Positions 29,847 to 41,994 are shown, counted from the first letter of the stretch. The stretch is DNA of 64,000 nt from Micrococcaceae bacterium Sec5.1 (GCA_039636795.1 CP143430.1:3968001-4032000); one strand, 5' to 3'. Numbers and translations are program-made. Notes: generated by a model from the letters alone, not told the origin.

Positions 29847-32159
29847 TCAGTCAGCGGGCACCAGCAGTGCCACCGGGTAGTGCTCCAGCAGCCTGGCGAC
29901 CGCGACCGAACCGGCGTCGTAGGTGGTTCCGGTCAGTTCATCGTGGCAGTTCACCGGCAAGTCGATGGCCGTGTCCCGCCAACCGCCTTCCCGGGCCAGG
30001 CGCTTGGGCAGGCGCGTGCCAACGGTAACGGCACCGGGCGTGTCCGCACCACGGCTGAATGCAACCACATGCTCAGCTGCCGCGCCGTTCGCGCGCAAAG
30101 GCCCGTAGCCGCCGAACAGTTCCGGCCGGTCTCGACGCAACCTGAGCGCCCTGGACACCACCAACAGTTTGGCAGCTTCCTCCGTGAACTCAGGCCGCGC
30201 ACCAGTATCGAGTTCCGTCAGCGCCGCGATCCGCGCTTGGAAGTCCACTGGCCGCCGATTGTCGGGGTCGGTCAATGAACCGTCCCGGAACTCGGTGCCC
30301 TGGTAGACATCCGGAACGCCAGGCATGGTCAATTGAATGAGCTTGGCTGAGAGCGAGTTCGAGGTTCCATAAGGTTCCAGTTCCTCGACGAAATTCTCCA
30401 GCGCGGCAGCAACCTCGGGGACGTCAAAAACGGCGTCGACGGCGGCAGCCAAGTGACGCTCGAAGTCCAGGTTGGGGTCGGTCCAGTTGGTCGAATTTCC
30501 GGCTTCGCGGGCGGCCTTGAGCGCATACGATTGGAGGCGCCCACGATCGGCGGGCCAAGCGCCTGCAATGGACTGCCAAACAAGGGCGGCCAGCGGACCG
30601 TCCGGGATGGGCGCCAGCTCCTGGACAGTGCCAAGGAAGAGTTCCCATTCGGGGACAGATTCGGAAATGACCGAAATCCTGGCCCGGGCGTCCTCGCTGC
30701 GCTTGGTGTCGTGGGTGCTCAGCGTGGTCATGGAGAGGGGGATCTCTGCCTGACGACGTGCCATGCGCTCGTGGAACTCATCAGAGGAAAGCGCAAACTC
30801 AGTGGGATCGGCGCCCACTTCGGTGAGCGTCCCCAACCGTGTGTAGCGGAAGAATGCGGTGTCCTCCACACCCTTGGCCATAACCATGCCGGAGGTCTGT
30901 TGGAAGCGGCGGGCGAGTTCCCCAGTGGTATCAGTCAGGAGTGGACTTAGCCCGTTCAGCACAGACCGGAGCTCCGGCCGATGTTGTCCTGCCCGTTCCA
31001 TGGCTTCTTCCAGGATCTCCTGGCCGTGCGGAAGGTAGGTCCTGTAGACGGGGAAGCAGCAAATAATCTCGGCCAGGGCATCGGCTACCTCAGCGCGCGG
31101 CAATGCGGATGACTCGGGAACAAGCCGGGACAACCGCAGGATTTCAGACCTCAGGATGCCATCGGCGATGCGCCGTTTGGTCCCGTGGATCATGTCCGCA
31201 TAGTCAGTTGGCTGGGCCGCATCCCGCAGACGGGCATCGAGGGAGTCCAGATATTCCTCGGCTGCGGGGTCGACGAACAGACGGTCAACGTCTGCCAGCG
31301 CGTCATACCCTGTGGTGCCTTCGCAATCAAAGGTTTCCGGCAGTTTCTCTCCGGGCTCAAGGATCTTCTCCACCAGGAGGTACGCCCCGCCAGTCTCCTT
31401 GCGAAGCCTTGCCAGGTACCCTTCAGGATCCGCCAGCCCATCGGGGTGATCGATCCTGAGACCATCCACCAGCTCTTCGCGGAACCATCGCACGATTTCC
31501 TCATGCGCCTCGTCAAAGACCCACGGAACCTCGACGCGGACGCCTGCCAGCGTGTTCACCGCGAAGAAGCGGCGATAGTTCAGTTCAGCGTCCGCCCGGC
31601 GCCAGCCCACCAGTTCATAGTGCTGTCGCGAATGAACCTCCTGCGGGCTGTCTCCAGCGCTGAAGCTGCCCTCGGCCAACGGGAAACGGTGATCGTAGTA
31701 GTGCAGTTCGCCGTCCACCACAGTGAGTTGCCCAAGGTCGTCATCGCTGCCGAGCACGGGGATACGGATCTTTCCGCCGCCGAAGTCCCAGTCGACGTCG
31801 AACGCTTCCGCGTACTTGGACGAGCGACCCTCCTTCAGGAGCTGCCACCACCAGGCATTCTGTCCTGGCGAGGCGACACCCATGTGGTTGGGAACGATGT
31901 CCGCCAGGATGCCAAGTCCTTTCGAGCGCGCGGCCTTGGACAACGCAGCCAGACCCTCGGCTCCGCCACGGGCAGGATCCACGGACGAAGGATCCGTGAC
32001 GTCATAACCGTGGTCTGAGCCTTCTTCCGCGGTGAGGATCGGCGATACGTAGACCCAATCGACCCCAAGGTTGTGCAGGTACCCGGTGAGTTCCGCGGCG
32101 TCCTGAAGCGTAAAGCTTTGGCGGATTTGCAGCCTGTACGTTGACACTGGGGTCCTCAT
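29847..32159 (-). CDS. treY: Malto-oligosyltrehalose synthase
   Basis: A 770-residue GH13 enzyme that rearranges the reducing-end alpha-1,4 bond of maltodextrins to the alpha,alpha-1,1 bond. Visible motifs are ADIVPNHMG near residue 86, the nucleophile loop [10 protein letters not shown] near residue 235, VEKILEPGE near residue 263 and [17 protein letters not shown] C-terminal barrel residues. Its ATG overlaps the treX stop (ATGA), so the two are translationally coupled. Confidence 0.96.
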   Translation of the reverse strand: MRTPVSTYRLQIRQSFTLQDAAELTGYLHNLGVDWVYVSPILTAEEGSDHGYDVTDPSSVDPARGGAEGLAALSKAARSKGLGILADIVPNHMGVASPGQNAWWWQLLKEGRSSKYAEAFDVDWDFGGGKIRIPVLGSDDDLGQLTVVDGELHYYDHRFPLAEGSFSAGDSPQEVHSRQHYELVGWRRADAELNYRRFFAVNTLAGVRVEVPWVFDEAHEEIVRWFREELVDGLRIDHPDGLADPEGYLARLRKETGGAYLLVEKILEPGEKLPETFDCEGTTGYDALADVDRLFVDPAAEEYLDSLDARLRDAAQPTDYADMIHGTKRRIADGILRSEILRLSRLVPESSALPRAEVADALAEIICCFPVYRTYLPHGQEILEEAMERAGQHRPELRSVLNGLSPLLTDTTGELARRFQQTSGMVMAKGVEDTAFFRYTRLGTLTEVGADPTEFALSSDEFHERMARRQAEIPLSMTTLSTHDTKRSEDARARISVISESVPEWELFLGTVQELAPIPDGPLAALVWQSIAGAWPADRGRLQSYALKAAREAGNSTNWTDPNLDFERHLAAAVDAVFDVPEVAAALENFVEELEPYGTSNSLSAKLIQLTMPGVPDVYQGTEFRDGSLTDPDNRRPVDFQARIAALTELDTGARPEFTEEAAKLLVVSRALRLRRDRPELFGGYGPLRANGAAAEHVVAFSRGADTPGAVTVGTRLPKRLAREGGWRDTAIDLPVNCHDELTGTTYDAGSVAVARLLEHYPVALLVPAD

Positions 32160-34501
32160 GAGTCCGCCTTCTTCGAAGTACGGCGCCTCCGTGCGGGTTT
32201 TGATTCCGCAACGGGTGGATCTCCCCCGTCGGAAGCGCTGACCGCCTCTGACCCATTCGTAGACCGAGCGTTCGTCGGCGAATCTGTCCGTTTCGAATCC
32301 ACCGCAGGAGCCGTGAGCGACGCCGTTTCGGGCGTGCTCGTCTGACTTAGGGCGGCAAGGGAGGCGGCCACAGAGTGGTCCGGCTCAGACTCTGGTGTGC
32401 TGTGGGCACGAAGCACCACCAGTGACTTCGCAGCGATCATCAGGATCTGATCCGCCTTAACGACGTCGGAATCAGCCCCTTCGCCGCCGGTGTCGATCAT
32501 GACGTCCCAGGCAGGAGCGTACTCATCGGATGGTACTCGGAACCCAACCTCGTCCTCGTCCGCATTGAAGTACAGCAGGAAATTGACGTCAGTGATCCGG
32601 CGGCCTTGAGTGTCACGCCCGTGGATACCGTCGCCGTTCAAGAACACTCCAACGGAACGGCCCAGCGCCGTGTCCCAGTCCGACGGCGTCATGGTGCTGG
32701 CGTCGGCATCCAGCCATACGATGTCCGGAAGCCGCTCCCCCTCGCCTCGCAGCACGGGCCGTCCGTCAAAGAATCTGCTTCGGCGGAGGCTGGGGTGCTT
32801 GGCCCGCAGGGCGCTAACAGCAGCCGTGAACTCCACCAAGGGCTGGTCAACGCTATCCCAATTGATCCAGGTGAGCTCGGAGTCCTGACAGTAACCGTTG
32901 TTATTGCCCTGCTGCGTCCTTCCAAGTTCATCGCCATGCAGGAGCATGGGAACGCCCTGCGACAGGAAGAGCGAGGCGATGAAGTTCCGCTGCTGGCGGG
33001 CCCTGAGGCCTAGAACCTTGGGGTCATCCGTGGGGCCTTCGACGCCACAGTTCCACGAGCGATTATGCGATTCGCCGTCGTTATTGCCCTCACCGTTGGC
33101 CTCGTTGTGTTTCTCGTTGTACGACACGAGGTCGGCCAATGTGAAGCCATCGTGGGCAGTGACGAAGTTGATGGATGCCACAGGCCGGCGCCCGGAGTGT
33201 TCGTAGAGGTCGGCAGAGCCTGTCAGACGCGAGGCAAATTCACCGAGCGTGGAGGGCTCTCCGCGCCAGAAGTCGCGGACAGTGTCCCGGTACTGGCCGT
33301 TCCATTCTGTCCATTGGGGCGGGAAGTTGCCCACCTGATACCCACCCGGACCCACATCCCACGGTTCGGCAATGAGCTTCACCTGAGACACGACGGGGTC
33401 CTGCTGGATGAGTTCGAAGAAGGTTGACAGCTTGTCCACGTCATAGAATTCGCGGGCCAGCGTGGACGCGAGGTCGAACCGGAACCCGTCCACATGCATC
33501 TCCGTCACCCAGTAGCGGAGCGAATCCATCAGCAGCTGGAGTGAATGCGGACTGCGGACATTCAATGAGTTGCCGGTGCCGGTGTAGTCCATGTAGTACT
33601 TTTGGTCGTTCTCCACCAGGCGGTAGTACGCGGAATTGTCGATGCCCTTAAAGGACAACGTGGGCCCCAGATGGTTGCCCTCAGCCGTGTGGTTGTAAAC
33701 GACGTCCAGGATGACTTCGATCCCGGCGTTGTGCAGGGAACGCACCATGGCCTTGAAATCCTGGACCTGCTGGCCGGTATCACCCTTGGAGCTGTAACTG
33801 TTATGCGGGGCGAAGAAGCCGATGGTGTTGTAGCCCCAGTAGTTGTTCAGGCCCTTATCCTGCAGGATGCCGTCGTTGACGAACTGGTGCACCGGCATGA
33901 GTTCAATGGCAGTAATACCCAACTTTTGAAGGTGGGAGATGACTGCGGGGTGAGCCACGCCAGCGTACGTTCCGCGCTGTTCCTCGGGAACCTCTGGATG
34001 CAGCTGGGTAAGTCCCTTGACGTGTGCCTCGTAGATGACGGACTTGTGGTATGGAATCTTCAGTAGTTTGTCGCCGTCCCAGTCGAAGAACGGGTTAATG
34101 ACGACGCCCAGCATCATGTGCGGTGCGGAGTCGGCGTCGTTCCGGGAGTCCGGGTCCCCCATGTTGTAGGAGAACAGTGCCGGGTCCCAGTCGATCTGCC
34201 GGTGGATGGCCTTGGCATATGGGTCGAGCAACAGCTTGTTGGGGTTGAACCGTTGGCCGGCATCGGGGTTGTAAGGTCCGTGCACCCGATAGCCATATTT
34301 CTGTCCCGGTTGGACTTGCGGCAGGTAGCAGTGCCACACGTAGCCGTCCACCTCGCTGACATCTACGCGGACTTCCCCGCCGTCGTCGTCGAAGAGGCAC
34401 AGTTCCACTTTCTCGGCCTTCTCGCTGAACAGCGCGAAGTTGGTGCCGGTGCCGTCAAAGGTGGCTCCAAGCGGATAGGCCGATCCAGGCCAGACTTCCA
34501 T
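32156..34501 (-). CDS. treX: Glycogen debranching enzyme TreX/GlgX
   Basis: A 781-residue GH13 isoamylase-type debranching enzyme that cuts alpha-1,6 branches of glycogen to supply TreY. Landmarks are the N-terminal CBM48 region ([17 protein letters not shown]), the nucleophile loop [10 protein letters not shown] near residue 345, the acid/base [15 protein letters not shown] near residue 379, and VTAHDGF near residue 450. Start at 34501 with AGAGGAGAAC upstream; the ATG at 34537 lacks one. About 70 C-terminal residues are a Ser/Thr/Pro-rich, then Arg/Lys-rich tail (ARRRRTSKK) not needed for catalysis. Confidence 0.95.
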   Translation of the reverse strand: MEVWPGSAYPLGATFDGTGTNFALFSEKAEKVELCLFDDDGGEVRVDVSEVDGYVWHCYLPQVQPGQKYGYRVHGPYNPDAGQRFNPNKLLLDPYAKAIHRQIDWDPALFSYNMGDPDSRNDADSAPHMMLGVVINPFFDWDGDKLLKIPYHKSVIYEAHVKGLTQLHPEVPEEQRGTYAGVAHPAVISHLQKLGITAIELMPVHQFVNDGILQDKGLNNYWGYNTIGFFAPHNSYSSKGDTGQQVQDFKAMVRSLHNAGIEVILDVVYNHTAEGNHLGPTLSFKGIDNSAYYRLVENDQKYYMDYTGTGNSLNVRSPHSLQLLMDSLRYWVTEMHVDGFRFDLASTLAREFYDVDKLSTFFELIQQDPVVSQVKLIAEPWDVGPGGYQVGNFPPQWTEWNGQYRDTVRDFWRGEPSTLGEFASRLTGSADLYEHSGRRPVASINFVTAHDGFTLADLVSYNEKHNEANGEGNNDGESHNRSWNCGVEGPTDDPKVLGLRARQQRNFIASLFLSQGVPMLLHGDELGRTQQGNNNGYCQDSELTWINWDSVDQPLVEFTAAVSALRAKHPSLRRSRFFDGRPVLRGEGERLPDIVWLDADASTMTPSDWDTALGRSVGVFLNGDGIHGRDTQGRRITDVNFLLYFNADEDEVGFRVPSDEYAPAWDVMIDTGGEGADSDVVKADQILMIAAKSLVVLRAHSTPESEPDHSVAASLAALSQTSTPETASLTAPAVDSKRTDSPTNARSTNGSEAVSASDGGDPPVAESKPARRRRTSKKADS

Positions 34502-34570
34502 GCGTTCTCCTCTGGTGATGCGGATAACTTGCTGCAAGCCTACTCATGACCCCTGACACGGACAGTAACC

Positions 34571-36142
34571 TTACGGTCTTGTGCGGTCGTATTCCGCAGT
34601 CAGCGAACCTATGACGCTCGGTACCGCTGCCAAGATCGCCGAGGCTGTAAGGGGGCCACCATCAAAATCTTTCGACGCGATCGCGCCTGCTCGGCCATGA
34701 ACACTGGCGGCAACCGCGGCCACAGCAGCCCAGCGGTCGTCCAGTTTCAAACCCATGGCCGCGTACGCGCCGTCGTCGTCCTTGACCGAGTCCACAGATT
34801 GCGCCAGTAATGCACCCAGCAGGCCGGCCAGGACATCGCCGCTGCCTGCAGTCGCCATCCAGGCGGTGCCCTCGGACTGGCTGAAAACAACGCCCGACGG
34901 CGAGGCCACCAGTGTGGTGGCACCCTTCAGCAGGACGGTGGCGCCGGTTTGCTCGGCTGCTTGCCGTACGAAGTGCAGCGGCCGGGACTCGACATCCTCG
35001 CGGGACACGGCGACCTCACCCGTGGATGGAAGGGACGCCAGCAACGTGGCCAGCTCCCCAGCGTGAGGCGTGAGGATCCAATGCGCAGGACAACGCTCCG
35101 GCAGGATGCTCAGTGCTCCGGCATCGACGACGCATGGCAGCTCAGCGGCAATCGCTGACTCCGCGGCGTCCCCGGCACGTCCGAGTTGGTCCTCCCCGTC
35201 CACACCAGGACCAAGCAACCACGCTTGGACGCGGCCAGGCTCGTCCGTCTCCCACAGGGCCTCCGGCGTCCGCGTCAGAACTTGGCGTGCCGCAGATTCC
35301 GGCCCTACATAGCGGACCATCCCAGCGCCGGTCACTGCTGCCGCATGGACGCTCAGCACGGCCGCCCCGGCAAAACGAGACGAGCCGGCGACTACGCCCA
35401 GCACTCCACGGGAGTATTTATGGGAGCGGCGTCCGGGCTTGGGGAGCACGGATTGCATATCTGTGGCAGTAAGCCGGCGCAACTCAGGGGTAGCCAGGGA
35501 GTCTTCGATCCCAATCTGCACCAGAACCACGCGTCCCGCACAGCCTTCGCCGGGGTCTGTCATCAAACCGGCCTTGATGCCACCGAAAGTCACAGTGACG
35601 TCGGCGTCCAACACCGGCCAGTGGACTTCCCCTGTGGTCGCATCCAGTCCGCTGGGGAGATCGCACGCCACCACACAACGGGGCTTCAGCTCCTGAAGCG
35701 AAGCAACCAACTCCGCAGAAGCATCACGCAATCCGCCCCGCGCGCCGGTGCCCAGGAGGGCATCGATAATGACATCGTCACCAGCGCAGAGGACGGCAAG
35801 CTCCTCGGCATTGCCGGGATCCAGTCGCAGCACAAGGCCACCCGCCGCCAGAAAAGCCGCCAGCGCGTCAGGGTGGACCTCCGCTGAGGCGAGGACCGCC
35901 GTCGTCCGCATTCCGCGGCCGGCAAGCATGGAAGCCGCGAAGAGGCCGTCACCGCCGTTATTGCCTTTGCCTGCAAGAACTGTGACGCTGGCGCCGGTCA
36001 GCTTGCGCCGGGCCTTGACCACGCGAACCACTTCCTGCGCCAGGCCATAAGCGGCCCGTTGCATGAGTACAGCGCCCTCACCGGAGTCCAGGAGCGGTTG
36101 TTCCGCGTCCCTGATCTGTTGTCCGGTGAAGGCGCTGATCAT
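34571..36142 (-). CDS. nnr: Bifunctional NAD(P)HX epimerase/dehydratase
   Basis: A 523-residue fusion that repairs hydrated NADH and NADPH. The N-terminal YjeF-type epimerase (NnrE, residues 1 to about 215) contains AGKGNNGGDGLFAA near residue 58. The C-terminal ADP-dependent dehydratase (NnrD) contains TPHAGELATLL near residue 366 and GSGDVLAGLLGALL near residue 431. Followed by acpS after 18 bases (reading direction: acpS then nnr), on the same strand as glmS. Confidence 0.94.
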   Translation of the reverse strand: MISAFTGQQIRDAEQPLLDSGEGAVLMQRAAYGLAQEVVRVVKARRKLTGASVTVLAGKGNNGGDGLFAASMLAGRGMRTTAVLASAEVHPDALAAFLAAGGLVLRLDPGNAEELAVLCAGDDVIIDALLGTGARGGLRDASAELVASLQELKPRCVVACDLPSGLDATTGEVHWPVLDADVTVTFGGIKAGLMTDPGEGCAGRVVLVQIGIEDSLATPELRRLTATDMQSVLPKPGRRSHKYSRGVLGVVAGSSRFAGAAVLSVHAAAVTGAGMVRYVGPESAARQVLTRTPEALWETDEPGRVQAWLLGPGVDGEDQLGRAGDAAESAIAAELPCVVDAGALSILPERCPAHWILTPHAGELATLLASLPSTGEVAVSREDVESRPLHFVRQAAEQTGATVLLKGATTLVASPSGVVFSQSEGTAWMATAGSGDVLAGLLGALLAQSVDSVKDDDGAYAAMGLKLDDRWAAVAAVAASVHGRAGAIASKDFDGGPLTASAILAAVPSVIGSLTAEYDRTRP

Positions 36143-36160
36143 CGTTATATGAAGGTCCGT

Positions 36161-36508
36161 TTAGCCCTCGGCGAGGACATACGCCGTAGCGATGCCGCCA
36201 TCATGGCTCATGGACAGGTGCCAGCGCTTGACGCCCTTGGCATCAGACACGGCCAAGACCGTTCCCTTGACCTGGACGGTAGGACCGTTCTGGTCAAGAC
36301 CGATCCAGCAGTCCTGCCAGTTCATGCCTGCGGGAGCACCCAGGACCTTGGCCACCGCTTCCTTGGCAGCGAAGCGGGCCGCGAGTGATCTGGTGTTGAG
36401 TTCGCGCTCCGCAGGAACGAACAGCCTGTCCCGAAGCCCGGGGGTCCGCTCGAGTTGCCGGGCGAACCGCTCGATGTCTACGACGTCTACGCCAATGCCA
36501 ACAATCAT
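36161..36508 (-). CDS. acpS: Holo-[acyl-carrier-protein] synthase
   Basis: A 115-residue phosphopantetheinyl transferase that activates ACP for fatty acid synthesis. The two family motifs are present: [12 protein letters not shown] at residues 4-15 and [13 protein letters not shown] near residue 45. It lies four bases after the glmS stop and 18 bases before nnr, forming a glmS-acpS-nnr transcription unit. Confidence 0.95.
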   Translation of the reverse strand: MIVGIGVDVVDIERFARQLERTPGLRDRLFVPAERELNTRSLAARFAAKEAVAKVLGAPAGMNWQDCWIGLDQNGPTVQVKGTVLAVSDAKGVKRWHLSMSHDGGIATAYVLAEG

Positions 36509-36512
36509 GCGG

Positions 36513-38396
36513 TTATTCTACGGTCACGCTCTTGGCGAGGTTACGCGGCTGATCGACGTCGTAACCCTTCGCCCCGGCCAGTTCAGCAGCAAAGATCTGC
36601 AGTGGCACGGTGGTGAGCAGCGGCATGAGCAACGTGGGCGTCTCGGGGACGTAGAACACGTGCTCTGCGTAATCCTTGACAGACTCGTCGCCTTCTTCAG
36701 CAATGACCAGCGTACGGGCACCACGTGCGCGGACTTCCTGGATGTTGCTGACAACCTTGGAATGCAGGGAGTCACGACCACGAGGGGACGGCACAACCAC
36801 GAAAACGGGCTGGCCGTCGTCGATCAAGGCGATCGGTCCGTGCTTGAGTTCACCGGCGGCGAAGCCCTCAGCGTGGATGTAGGCAATTTCCTTGAGTTTC
36901 AAGGCGCCTTCCAGGGCCACCGGGTAGCCAACGTGGCGGCCCAGGAACAAGACGGACTTTTCATCCTTCATGCTGCGAGCGAGTTCGCGCAAGGGACCTG
37001 CGTTGTCCAGGATCTTCTGAATCTTGGCCGGGATCTTGTTCAGGTCCGCGAGGACGTCCTTGATCTGGCCGGAGAAGATGTTGCCACGCAGCTGGGCCAG
37101 GTAAAGGCCAAGCAGGTAGGCGGCAGTGATCTGGGCGAGGAACGCCTTCGTGGAGGCAACCGCGATTTCCGGACCAGCGTGGGTGTAGAGCACGGCATCG
37201 GATTCACGCGGGATGGTGGAACCGTTGGTGTTGCAGATGGAGATCGTCTTGGCGCCCTGTTCGCGGGCGTAGCGGACGGCCATGAGCGTGTCCATGGTCT
37301 CGCCGGACTGGCTGATGGAAACCACCAGGGTGTTGGCGTCGACGATCGGATCGCGGTAACGGAACTCGTGCGCGAGCTCTACTTCCGTGGGGATACGGCA
37401 CCAGTTTTCGATGGCGTACTTGGCAACCAGCCCAGCGTAGGCTGCGGTCCCGCATGCCAGAACGATGATCTTGTCAACCTGCTTGAGGAGCTCAGGATCG
37501 ATGCGGACTTCGTCCAGCGTCAGCTTTCCGTTGAGGTCCGAACGGCCCAGGAGAGTCTGCGCTACGGCGTCGGGCTGGTCGTGGATTTCCTTCTCCATGA
37601 AGGAGCTGAAGCCACCCTTTTCGGCAGAAGCCGGGTCCCAGTCAACGTGGTATTCCTTGCCTTCAGCGGGAGCGCCGAAGAAGTCTGTGATCTCCACGGA
37701 GTCCGCGGTGATGGTGACGATCTGGTCCTGACCGAGTTCCACGGCACGGCGCGTGTAATCGATGAAGCCGGAAACGTCCGAGCCGAGGAAGTTCTCGCCG
37801 TCGCCAAGGCCAACCACGAGCGGGGAGTTGCGGCGGGCGGCCACGACGACGTCGGGCTGGTCCGCGTGGACGGCGAGGAGGGTGAATGCACCTTCGAGGC
37901 GCTGGCAGGCCAGTCGCATCGCGTGGGTGAGGTCGCCGCCGTTGCCGTTGAGTTCGTTGCGGAAGATGTCGCCAACCAGTGCGGCAGCAACTTCGGTGTC
38001 TGTCTCCGACTCGAAGGTGACGCCCTTACCCAGCAGTTCCTGCTTAAGCTCGGCGAAGTTTTCGATGATGCCGTTGTGAATCAACGCCAGACGCCCGCCG
38101 TCGGAAAGGTGGGGGTGTGCGTTACGGTCGGTGGGCCCACCATGCGTGGCCCAACGGGTGTGGCCAATGCCGGTCAGGGATTCGGGAACCGGGTTTGCTT
38201 CCAGTTCACTGATCAGGTTGCTCAACTTGCCGGACTTTTTACGGGACGAGATGGTTCCATCAGCCACCACTGCGACGCCAGCGGAGTCATAGCCGCGGTA
38301 CTCAAGACGACGCAGCCCCTCCACGACGACGTCAAGGGCGCTGTGACCAGCTGCCTTACGAGACGAATTGCCAACATAGCCTACGATTCCACACAT
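36513..38396 (-). CDS. glmS: Glutamine-fructose-6-phosphate aminotransferase (isomerizing)
   Basis: A 627-residue enzyme making glucosamine-6-phosphate, the entry to UDP-GlcNAc. The start is fixed by the need for a Cys after Met (MCGIVGYVG); the longer frame to 38426 is rejected. The N-terminal Ntn glutaminase domain is followed by two SIS domains ([10 protein letters not shown] near residue 357). The C-terminus ends in NLAKSVTVE, as expected. glmM, the next step in the pathway, is at 40465-41829. No glmS ribozyme is expected or seen. Confidence 0.97.
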   Translation of the reverse strand: MCGIVGYVGNSSRKAAGHSALDVVVEGLRRLEYRGYDSAGVAVVADGTISSRKKSGKLSNLISELEANPVPESLTGIGHTRWATHGGPTDRNAHPHLSDGGRLALIHNGIIENFAELKQELLGKGVTFESETDTEVAAALVGDIFRNELNGNGGDLTHAMRLACQRLEGAFTLLAVHADQPDVVVAARRNSPLVVGLGDGENFLGSDVSGFIDYTRRAVELGQDQIVTITADSVEITDFFGAPAEGKEYHVDWDPASAEKGGFSSFMEKEIHDQPDAVAQTLLGRSDLNGKLTLDEVRIDPELLKQVDKIIVLACGTAAYAGLVAKYAIENWCRIPTEVELAHEFRYRDPIVDANTLVVSISQSGETMDTLMAVRYAREQGAKTISICNTNGSTIPRESDAVLYTHAGPEIAVASTKAFLAQITAAYLLGLYLAQLRGNIFSGQIKDVLADLNKIPAKIQKILDNAGPLRELARSMKDEKSVLFLGRHVGYPVALEGALKLKEIAYIHAEGFAAGELKHGPIALIDDGQPVFVVVPSPRGRDSLHSKVVSNIQEVRARGARTLVIAEEGDESVKDYAEHVFYVPETPTLLMPLLTTVPLQIFAAELAGAKGYDVDQPRNLAKSVTVE

Positions 38397-38540
38397 GGGT
38401 ATAAGCCTAACGGCTAGCTCAAACAACTGATGTGGGACATCCCTTCTCCTCCTCTTGCCTGCGTGGCATTAATCACCCACAATTCACCTTCACGTCGTCG
38501 CGCATTTCCTGATCAGCCGGGCTAAGGGCAGAATCAGAAC

Positions 38541-39506
38541 GTGACTTTGCAACGCACCGAAGCAAACGGCGACGGCGCTTCCCCCTTTGTTGAGCTGGAC
38601 CGCCAAACCTGGTCCCGGCTTGCAGCACAGATGGAGCAGCCCCTCAACGAAGAGGATATCTTCCGCCTCCGAGGCCTCGGCGATCCCCTCGATATGAAGG
38701 AAGTGCGGGAGGTATACCTCCCCCTTTCGCGGCTTCTGCACCTCTACGTCCAGGCTTCCCATCAACTTCACGCGGCGACAACCACGTTCTTGGGTGAGCA
38801 AACGCAGCGCACCCCGTTCGTCATCGGTGTGGCCGGTTCAGTGGCTGTCGGTAAGTCCACCATCGCCCGCGTGCTCCGTGAAATGTTGCGGCGCTGGCCG
38901 GGAACACCCAACGTAGAACTCATCACCACAGACGGCTTCCTGTACCCGCTGGCCGAGCTGAAGCGCCGGCATCTGCTGGAGCGCAAAGGTTTTCCGGAGT
39001 CCTACGACCGCAGGGCGCTATTGCGTTTTGTGTCGGAAATCAAAGGCGGAGCCGAGGAAGTCCGGGCACCGTGGTACTCCCACGTCACCTACGACATCGT
39101 CCCGGGCAAGGAAGTTGTAGTGCGTCGCCCTGACGTACTGATCGTGGAAGGCCTCAACGTTCTGGCCCCTGCAAGACCCCGCATGGATGGCAAGCAAGGC
39201 CTCGCGCTGAGCGACTTCTTTGACTTCTCCATCTACGTTGACGCCAAGACCTCGTACATCGAGGAGTGGTACGTAGATCGGTTCCGAAAGCTCCGCACCA
39301 CGGCCTTCGCTCAGCCTGAGTCCTACTTCCACCGCTACGCCACGCTCTCCGACGAAGATGCCGAATCAACAGCCCGCGGCATCTGGAAGCGCATCAACGA
39401 GCCGAACCTCGAAGAGAACGTGCTCCCCACCCGTGGCCGCGCCCAGCTGGTACTCACCAAGGATGCCGACCACTCCATACGCCGCATGCTTTTGCGGAAG
39501 GTCTAA
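38541..39506 (+). CDS. coaA: Pantothenate kinase, type I
   Basis: A 321-residue kinase that phosphorylates pantothenate, the first step of coenzyme A synthesis. Walker A is [15 protein letters not shown] near residue 96, and type I segments [15 protein letters not shown] and FDFSIYVDA follow. The start is GTG at 38541. It is divergent from glmS (144 bases between starts) and directly followed by the VanY-like gene with no spacer. Confidence 0.95.
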   Translation: MTLQRTEANGDGASPFVELDRQTWSRLAAQMEQPLNEEDIFRLRGLGDPLDMKEVREVYLPLSRLLHLYVQASHQLHAATTTFLGEQTQRTPFVIGVAGSVAVGKSTIARVLREMLRRWPGTPNVELITTDGFLYPLAELKRRHLLERKGFPESYDRRALLRFVSEIKGGAEEVRAPWYSHVTYDIVPGKEVVVRRPDVLIVEGLNVLAPARPRMDGKQGLALSDFFDFSIYVDAKTSYIEEWYVDRFRKLRTTAFAQPESYFHRYATLSDEDAESTARGIWKRINEPNLEENVLPTRGRAQLVLTKDADHSIRRMLLRKV

Positions 39507-40361
39507 GTGGACATCCAACCTCAGCCGATGCCCAGCCGCAGGGCATTCGCGGGTTTCCTCACAGCCGGGGCAGGCCTGGCCGCACTGGCTGCCTGCACTC
39601 CGGATGGATCCGCCGCCTCACCTGCTGGGGCTTCGGCGACACCGTCCGCAGCTGCCTCGGGCGCCACGCCAACCCAAGTCACTGCCGTTACGCCCGCTGC
39701 GGCTACCGAGCCTTCCAGCAGTCCTTCCAGCGCAGCGCCCTCACAAGCCGCAGCCAAGCAGTTCTCGCTGACCGATCCAGCCAGCCCATGGGTGGTGGTC
39801 AACAAACACCGGCCGTTGAACCCGCAGAACTACGTCCCGGCGGATTTGGTTCAGCCAAACATCCGGCTCGCCGTCAGCGGCGAAGCCACACAAATGAACA
39901 GCACGACGGCGACTGCCGCAGAAAAGATGTTCGCCGCAGCTGCGGCCGAAGGCGTCATCATGGCGTTGGCATCCGGATACCGTTCCTATTCCACCCAGGT
40001 GGTCACCTACAACGGCTACGTCGCAAGCAGCGGCCAGGTTGCAGCCGACCGGGCTTCGGCACGCCCCGGTCATTCCGAACACCAAACGGGCTGGTCCTTT
40101 GACATAGCCGACGGCGGGGGTGCGTGCAGTTTCCAACCCTGCTTCGCCGACCAGCCCGCGGCTATCTGGGCCAAAGCCAACGCGCACAAATTCGGTTTCA
40201 TCGTCCGCTATCCGTGGATGTTCCATGAAACCACCGGATACTTCTACGAGTCCTGGCACCTGCGCTACATCGGCGTCGAAGCAGCGACAGAGATGAACAC
40301 CCGAGGCATCGCAACGCTTGAGGAGTACTTCGGGTTGGAAGCAGCGCCGGACTACCTGTAG
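39507..40361 (+). CDS. D-alanyl-D-alanine carboxypeptidase, VanY/LAS family, probable lipoprotein
   Basis: A 284-residue secreted peptidase. The N-terminus is SRRAFAGFLTAGAGLAALAAC, a signal with twin Arg and a lipobox-like LAAC (Cys near residue 30). An Ala/Ser/Thr/Pro-rich spacer runs to about residue 85. The LAS metallopeptidase domain has the zinc motif SEHQTGWSFD (H-x6-D) near residue 190 and the second His in WHLRYIG near residue 250. It should trim D-Ala from peptidoglycan peptides at the cell surface. Its GTG begins immediately after the coaA stop. Confidence 0.88.
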   Translation: MDIQPQPMPSRRAFAGFLTAGAGLAALAACTPDGSAASPAGASATPSAAASGATPTQVTAVTPAAATEPSSSPSSAAPSQAAAKQFSLTDPASPWVVVNKHRPLNPQNYVPADLVQPNIRLAVSGEATQMNSTTATAAEKMFAAAAAEGVIMALASGYRSYSTQVVTYNGYVASSGQVAADRASARPGHSEHQTGWSFDIADGGGACSFQPCFADQPAAIWAKANAHKFGFIVRYPWMFHETTGYFYESWHLRYIGVEAATEMNTRGIATLEEYFGLEAAPDYL

Positions 40362-40401
40362 AGCCGGTTCTATTAAAGGCCGCTCCTTTTAAACCAGCTC
40401 G

Positions 40402-40447
40402 GCCCGCTCTCCTGGAAACCAGTAAACCGGTAATCAGGAAAGCGGGC
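40402..40447. terminator. Hairpin between convergent VanY-like gene and glmM
   Basis: GCCCGCT and TCCTG pair with CAGGA and AGCGGGC, 12 of 13 positions, around a 20-base loop. There is no long T run, so it may be a bidirectional hairpin terminator of moderate strength. Confidence 0.6.
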
Positions 40448-40464
40448 TGAAATTGCTTGGGTAC

Positions 40465-41829
40465 TTATACAGCCAGTTCGCTGGGAGCGCTAAGGCGTTC
40501 TTTGACTACAGCAGCCAGGCTGTTGCAAATTCGTTCAGCAGTCTCCATGTCCGCAGCTTCCACCATGACGCGGACCAGGGCCTCGGTGCCGGACGGCCGG
40601 AGCAGCACGCGCCCGGTTTCACCCAGTTCCAGTTCAGCAGCAGCTACCGCGGCGGCGACACCTTCGTCGGTGCCTGCACGGGCCTTGTCCACGCCCTTGA
40701 CGTTGATCATAAGCTGCGGGAGCTTGGTCATCGCAGTAGCGAGTTCTTTCAAACTACGGCCAGTCAGGGCCACCTGCGCAGCAAGCTGCAGCCCGGTGAG
40801 CACTCCATCGCCGGTGGTTGCGTAATCGGAGAAGATCACGTGGCCGGACTGTTCGCCACCCAGGTTGTAGCCGCCGTCGCGCATTTCCTCCAGCACGTAG
40901 CGGTCGCCAACAGCGGTTTCGCGGATGGTGATGCCAGCATTGCGAAGGGCGATCTTGAGTCCGAGGTTGCTCATGACCGTGGCAACCAGGATGCTGTCCT
41001 TGAGTTTGCCCGCTTCATTGAGTGCCAGCGCCAGGATCGCCATGATCTGGTCGCCATCTACTTCGTTGCCTTCGTGGTCTACAGCGAGGCAGCGGTCGGC
41101 GTCGCCGTCGTGGGCAATGCCGAGGTTCGCACCGTGCTTGACCACCGCTTCCTTCAACGGACCCAGGTGGGTGGAGCCCACGCCGTCGTTGATGTTCAGT
41201 CCGTCCGGCTCGGCGCCGATGACGACCACGTCCGCCCCGGCGTCCTTGAACACCTGCGGTGAACAACCACTCGCCGCCCCGTGAGCGCAGTCCAGGACAA
41301 CCTTCAGGCCCTCGAGGCGCTTGGGGAGGGTGCCGAGCAGGTGGACGATGTAGCGGTCCTCAGCGTCGGAGAAGCGCTGGATGCGTCCGACGTCGCCGCC
41401 CACGGGCCGCTGAGGCTCTTTGCCCAGCTGAGCTTCGATAGCGTCCTCGACGTGGTCGGGGAGCTTCTGGCCGCCGCGGGCGAAGAACTTGATCCCGTTG
41501 TCCGGGGCAGGGTTGTGGGAGGCCGAGAGCATAACGCCGAAATCGGCGTCGAGGTCTGCCACTAAGTAGGCCGCAGCCGGGGTGGGCAGAACACCAGCGT
41601 CATAGACATCGATGCCGGAGCTCGAGAGCCCCGCTTCGACGGCGGCGGCAAGGAACTCGCCACTCGCTCTGGGGTCCCGGGCGACGACGGCGCGTGGCCG
41701 CTTGCCATCGGTTGTACGGTCATGGCCGAGTACGACGGCGGCGGCCTGGGCGAGCTGCATAGCCAGCTCGGCGGTGAGCAATCCGTTCGCGAGACCGCGC
41801 ACGCCATCTGTTCCAAATAATCTAGACAT
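40465..41829 (-). CDS. glmM: Phosphoglucosamine mutase
   Basis: A 454-residue enzyme that converts glucosamine-6-phosphate to glucosamine-1-phosphate. The active-site phosphoserine motif is SASHNP near residue 106. Mg binding is DGDADRCL near residue 246, and the sugar-binding loop is GGEQSGH near residue 331. The start [12 protein letters not shown] at 41829 is the family start; the frame upstream to 41943 runs into other sequence. It stands apart from glmS but completes the same pathway. Confidence 0.97.
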   Translation of the reverse strand: MSRLFGTDGVRGLANGLLTAELAMQLAQAAAVVLGHDRTTDGKRPRAVVARDPRASGEFLAAAVEAGLSSSGIDVYDAGVLPTPAAAYLVADLDADFGVMLSASHNPAPDNGIKFFARGGQKLPDHVEDAIEAQLGKEPQRPVGGDVGRIQRFSDAEDRYIVHLLGTLPKRLEGLKVVLDCAHGAASGCSPQVFKDAGADVVVIGAEPDGLNINDGVGSTHLGPLKEAVVKHGANLGIAHDGDADRCLAVDHEGNEVDGDQIMAILALALNEAGKLKDSILVATVMSNLGLKIALRNAGITIRETAVGDRYVLEEMRDGGYNLGGEQSGHVIFSDYATTGDGVLTGLQLAAQVALTGRSLKELATAMTKLPQLMINVKGVDKARAGTDEGVAAAVAAAELELGETGRVLLRPSGTEALVRVMVEAADMETAERICNSLAAVVKERLSAPSELAV

Positions 41830-41955
41830 CGGCTCAAGTTTAGACGACGACGGGACAGCACCCGTCCAGCAGCGTGTCGGAACGTCATGTGTGCAGGTCA
41901 AATCCGGCTCAAAGCAAGCCTCTTCGAACTGCTTAAAGCGCAACTTCTTAAACGG

Positions 41956-41994
41956 CGAAAGCCCGCCCCGCCAAAACGGCGGAACGGGCTTTCG
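41956..41994 (-). terminator. Terminator hairpin after rpsI
   Basis: CGAAAGCCCG pairs with CGGGCTTTCG, and an inner CCGCC pairs with GGCGG around AAAA. It starts 12 bases past the rpsI stop. Confidence 0.8.

Noticed and set aside
36192..38417. A 741-codon open frame on the + strand opposite glmS
   Set aside because: It is the antisense of glmS in GC-rich DNA, matches no family, and has no ribosome site; glmS itself is certain.
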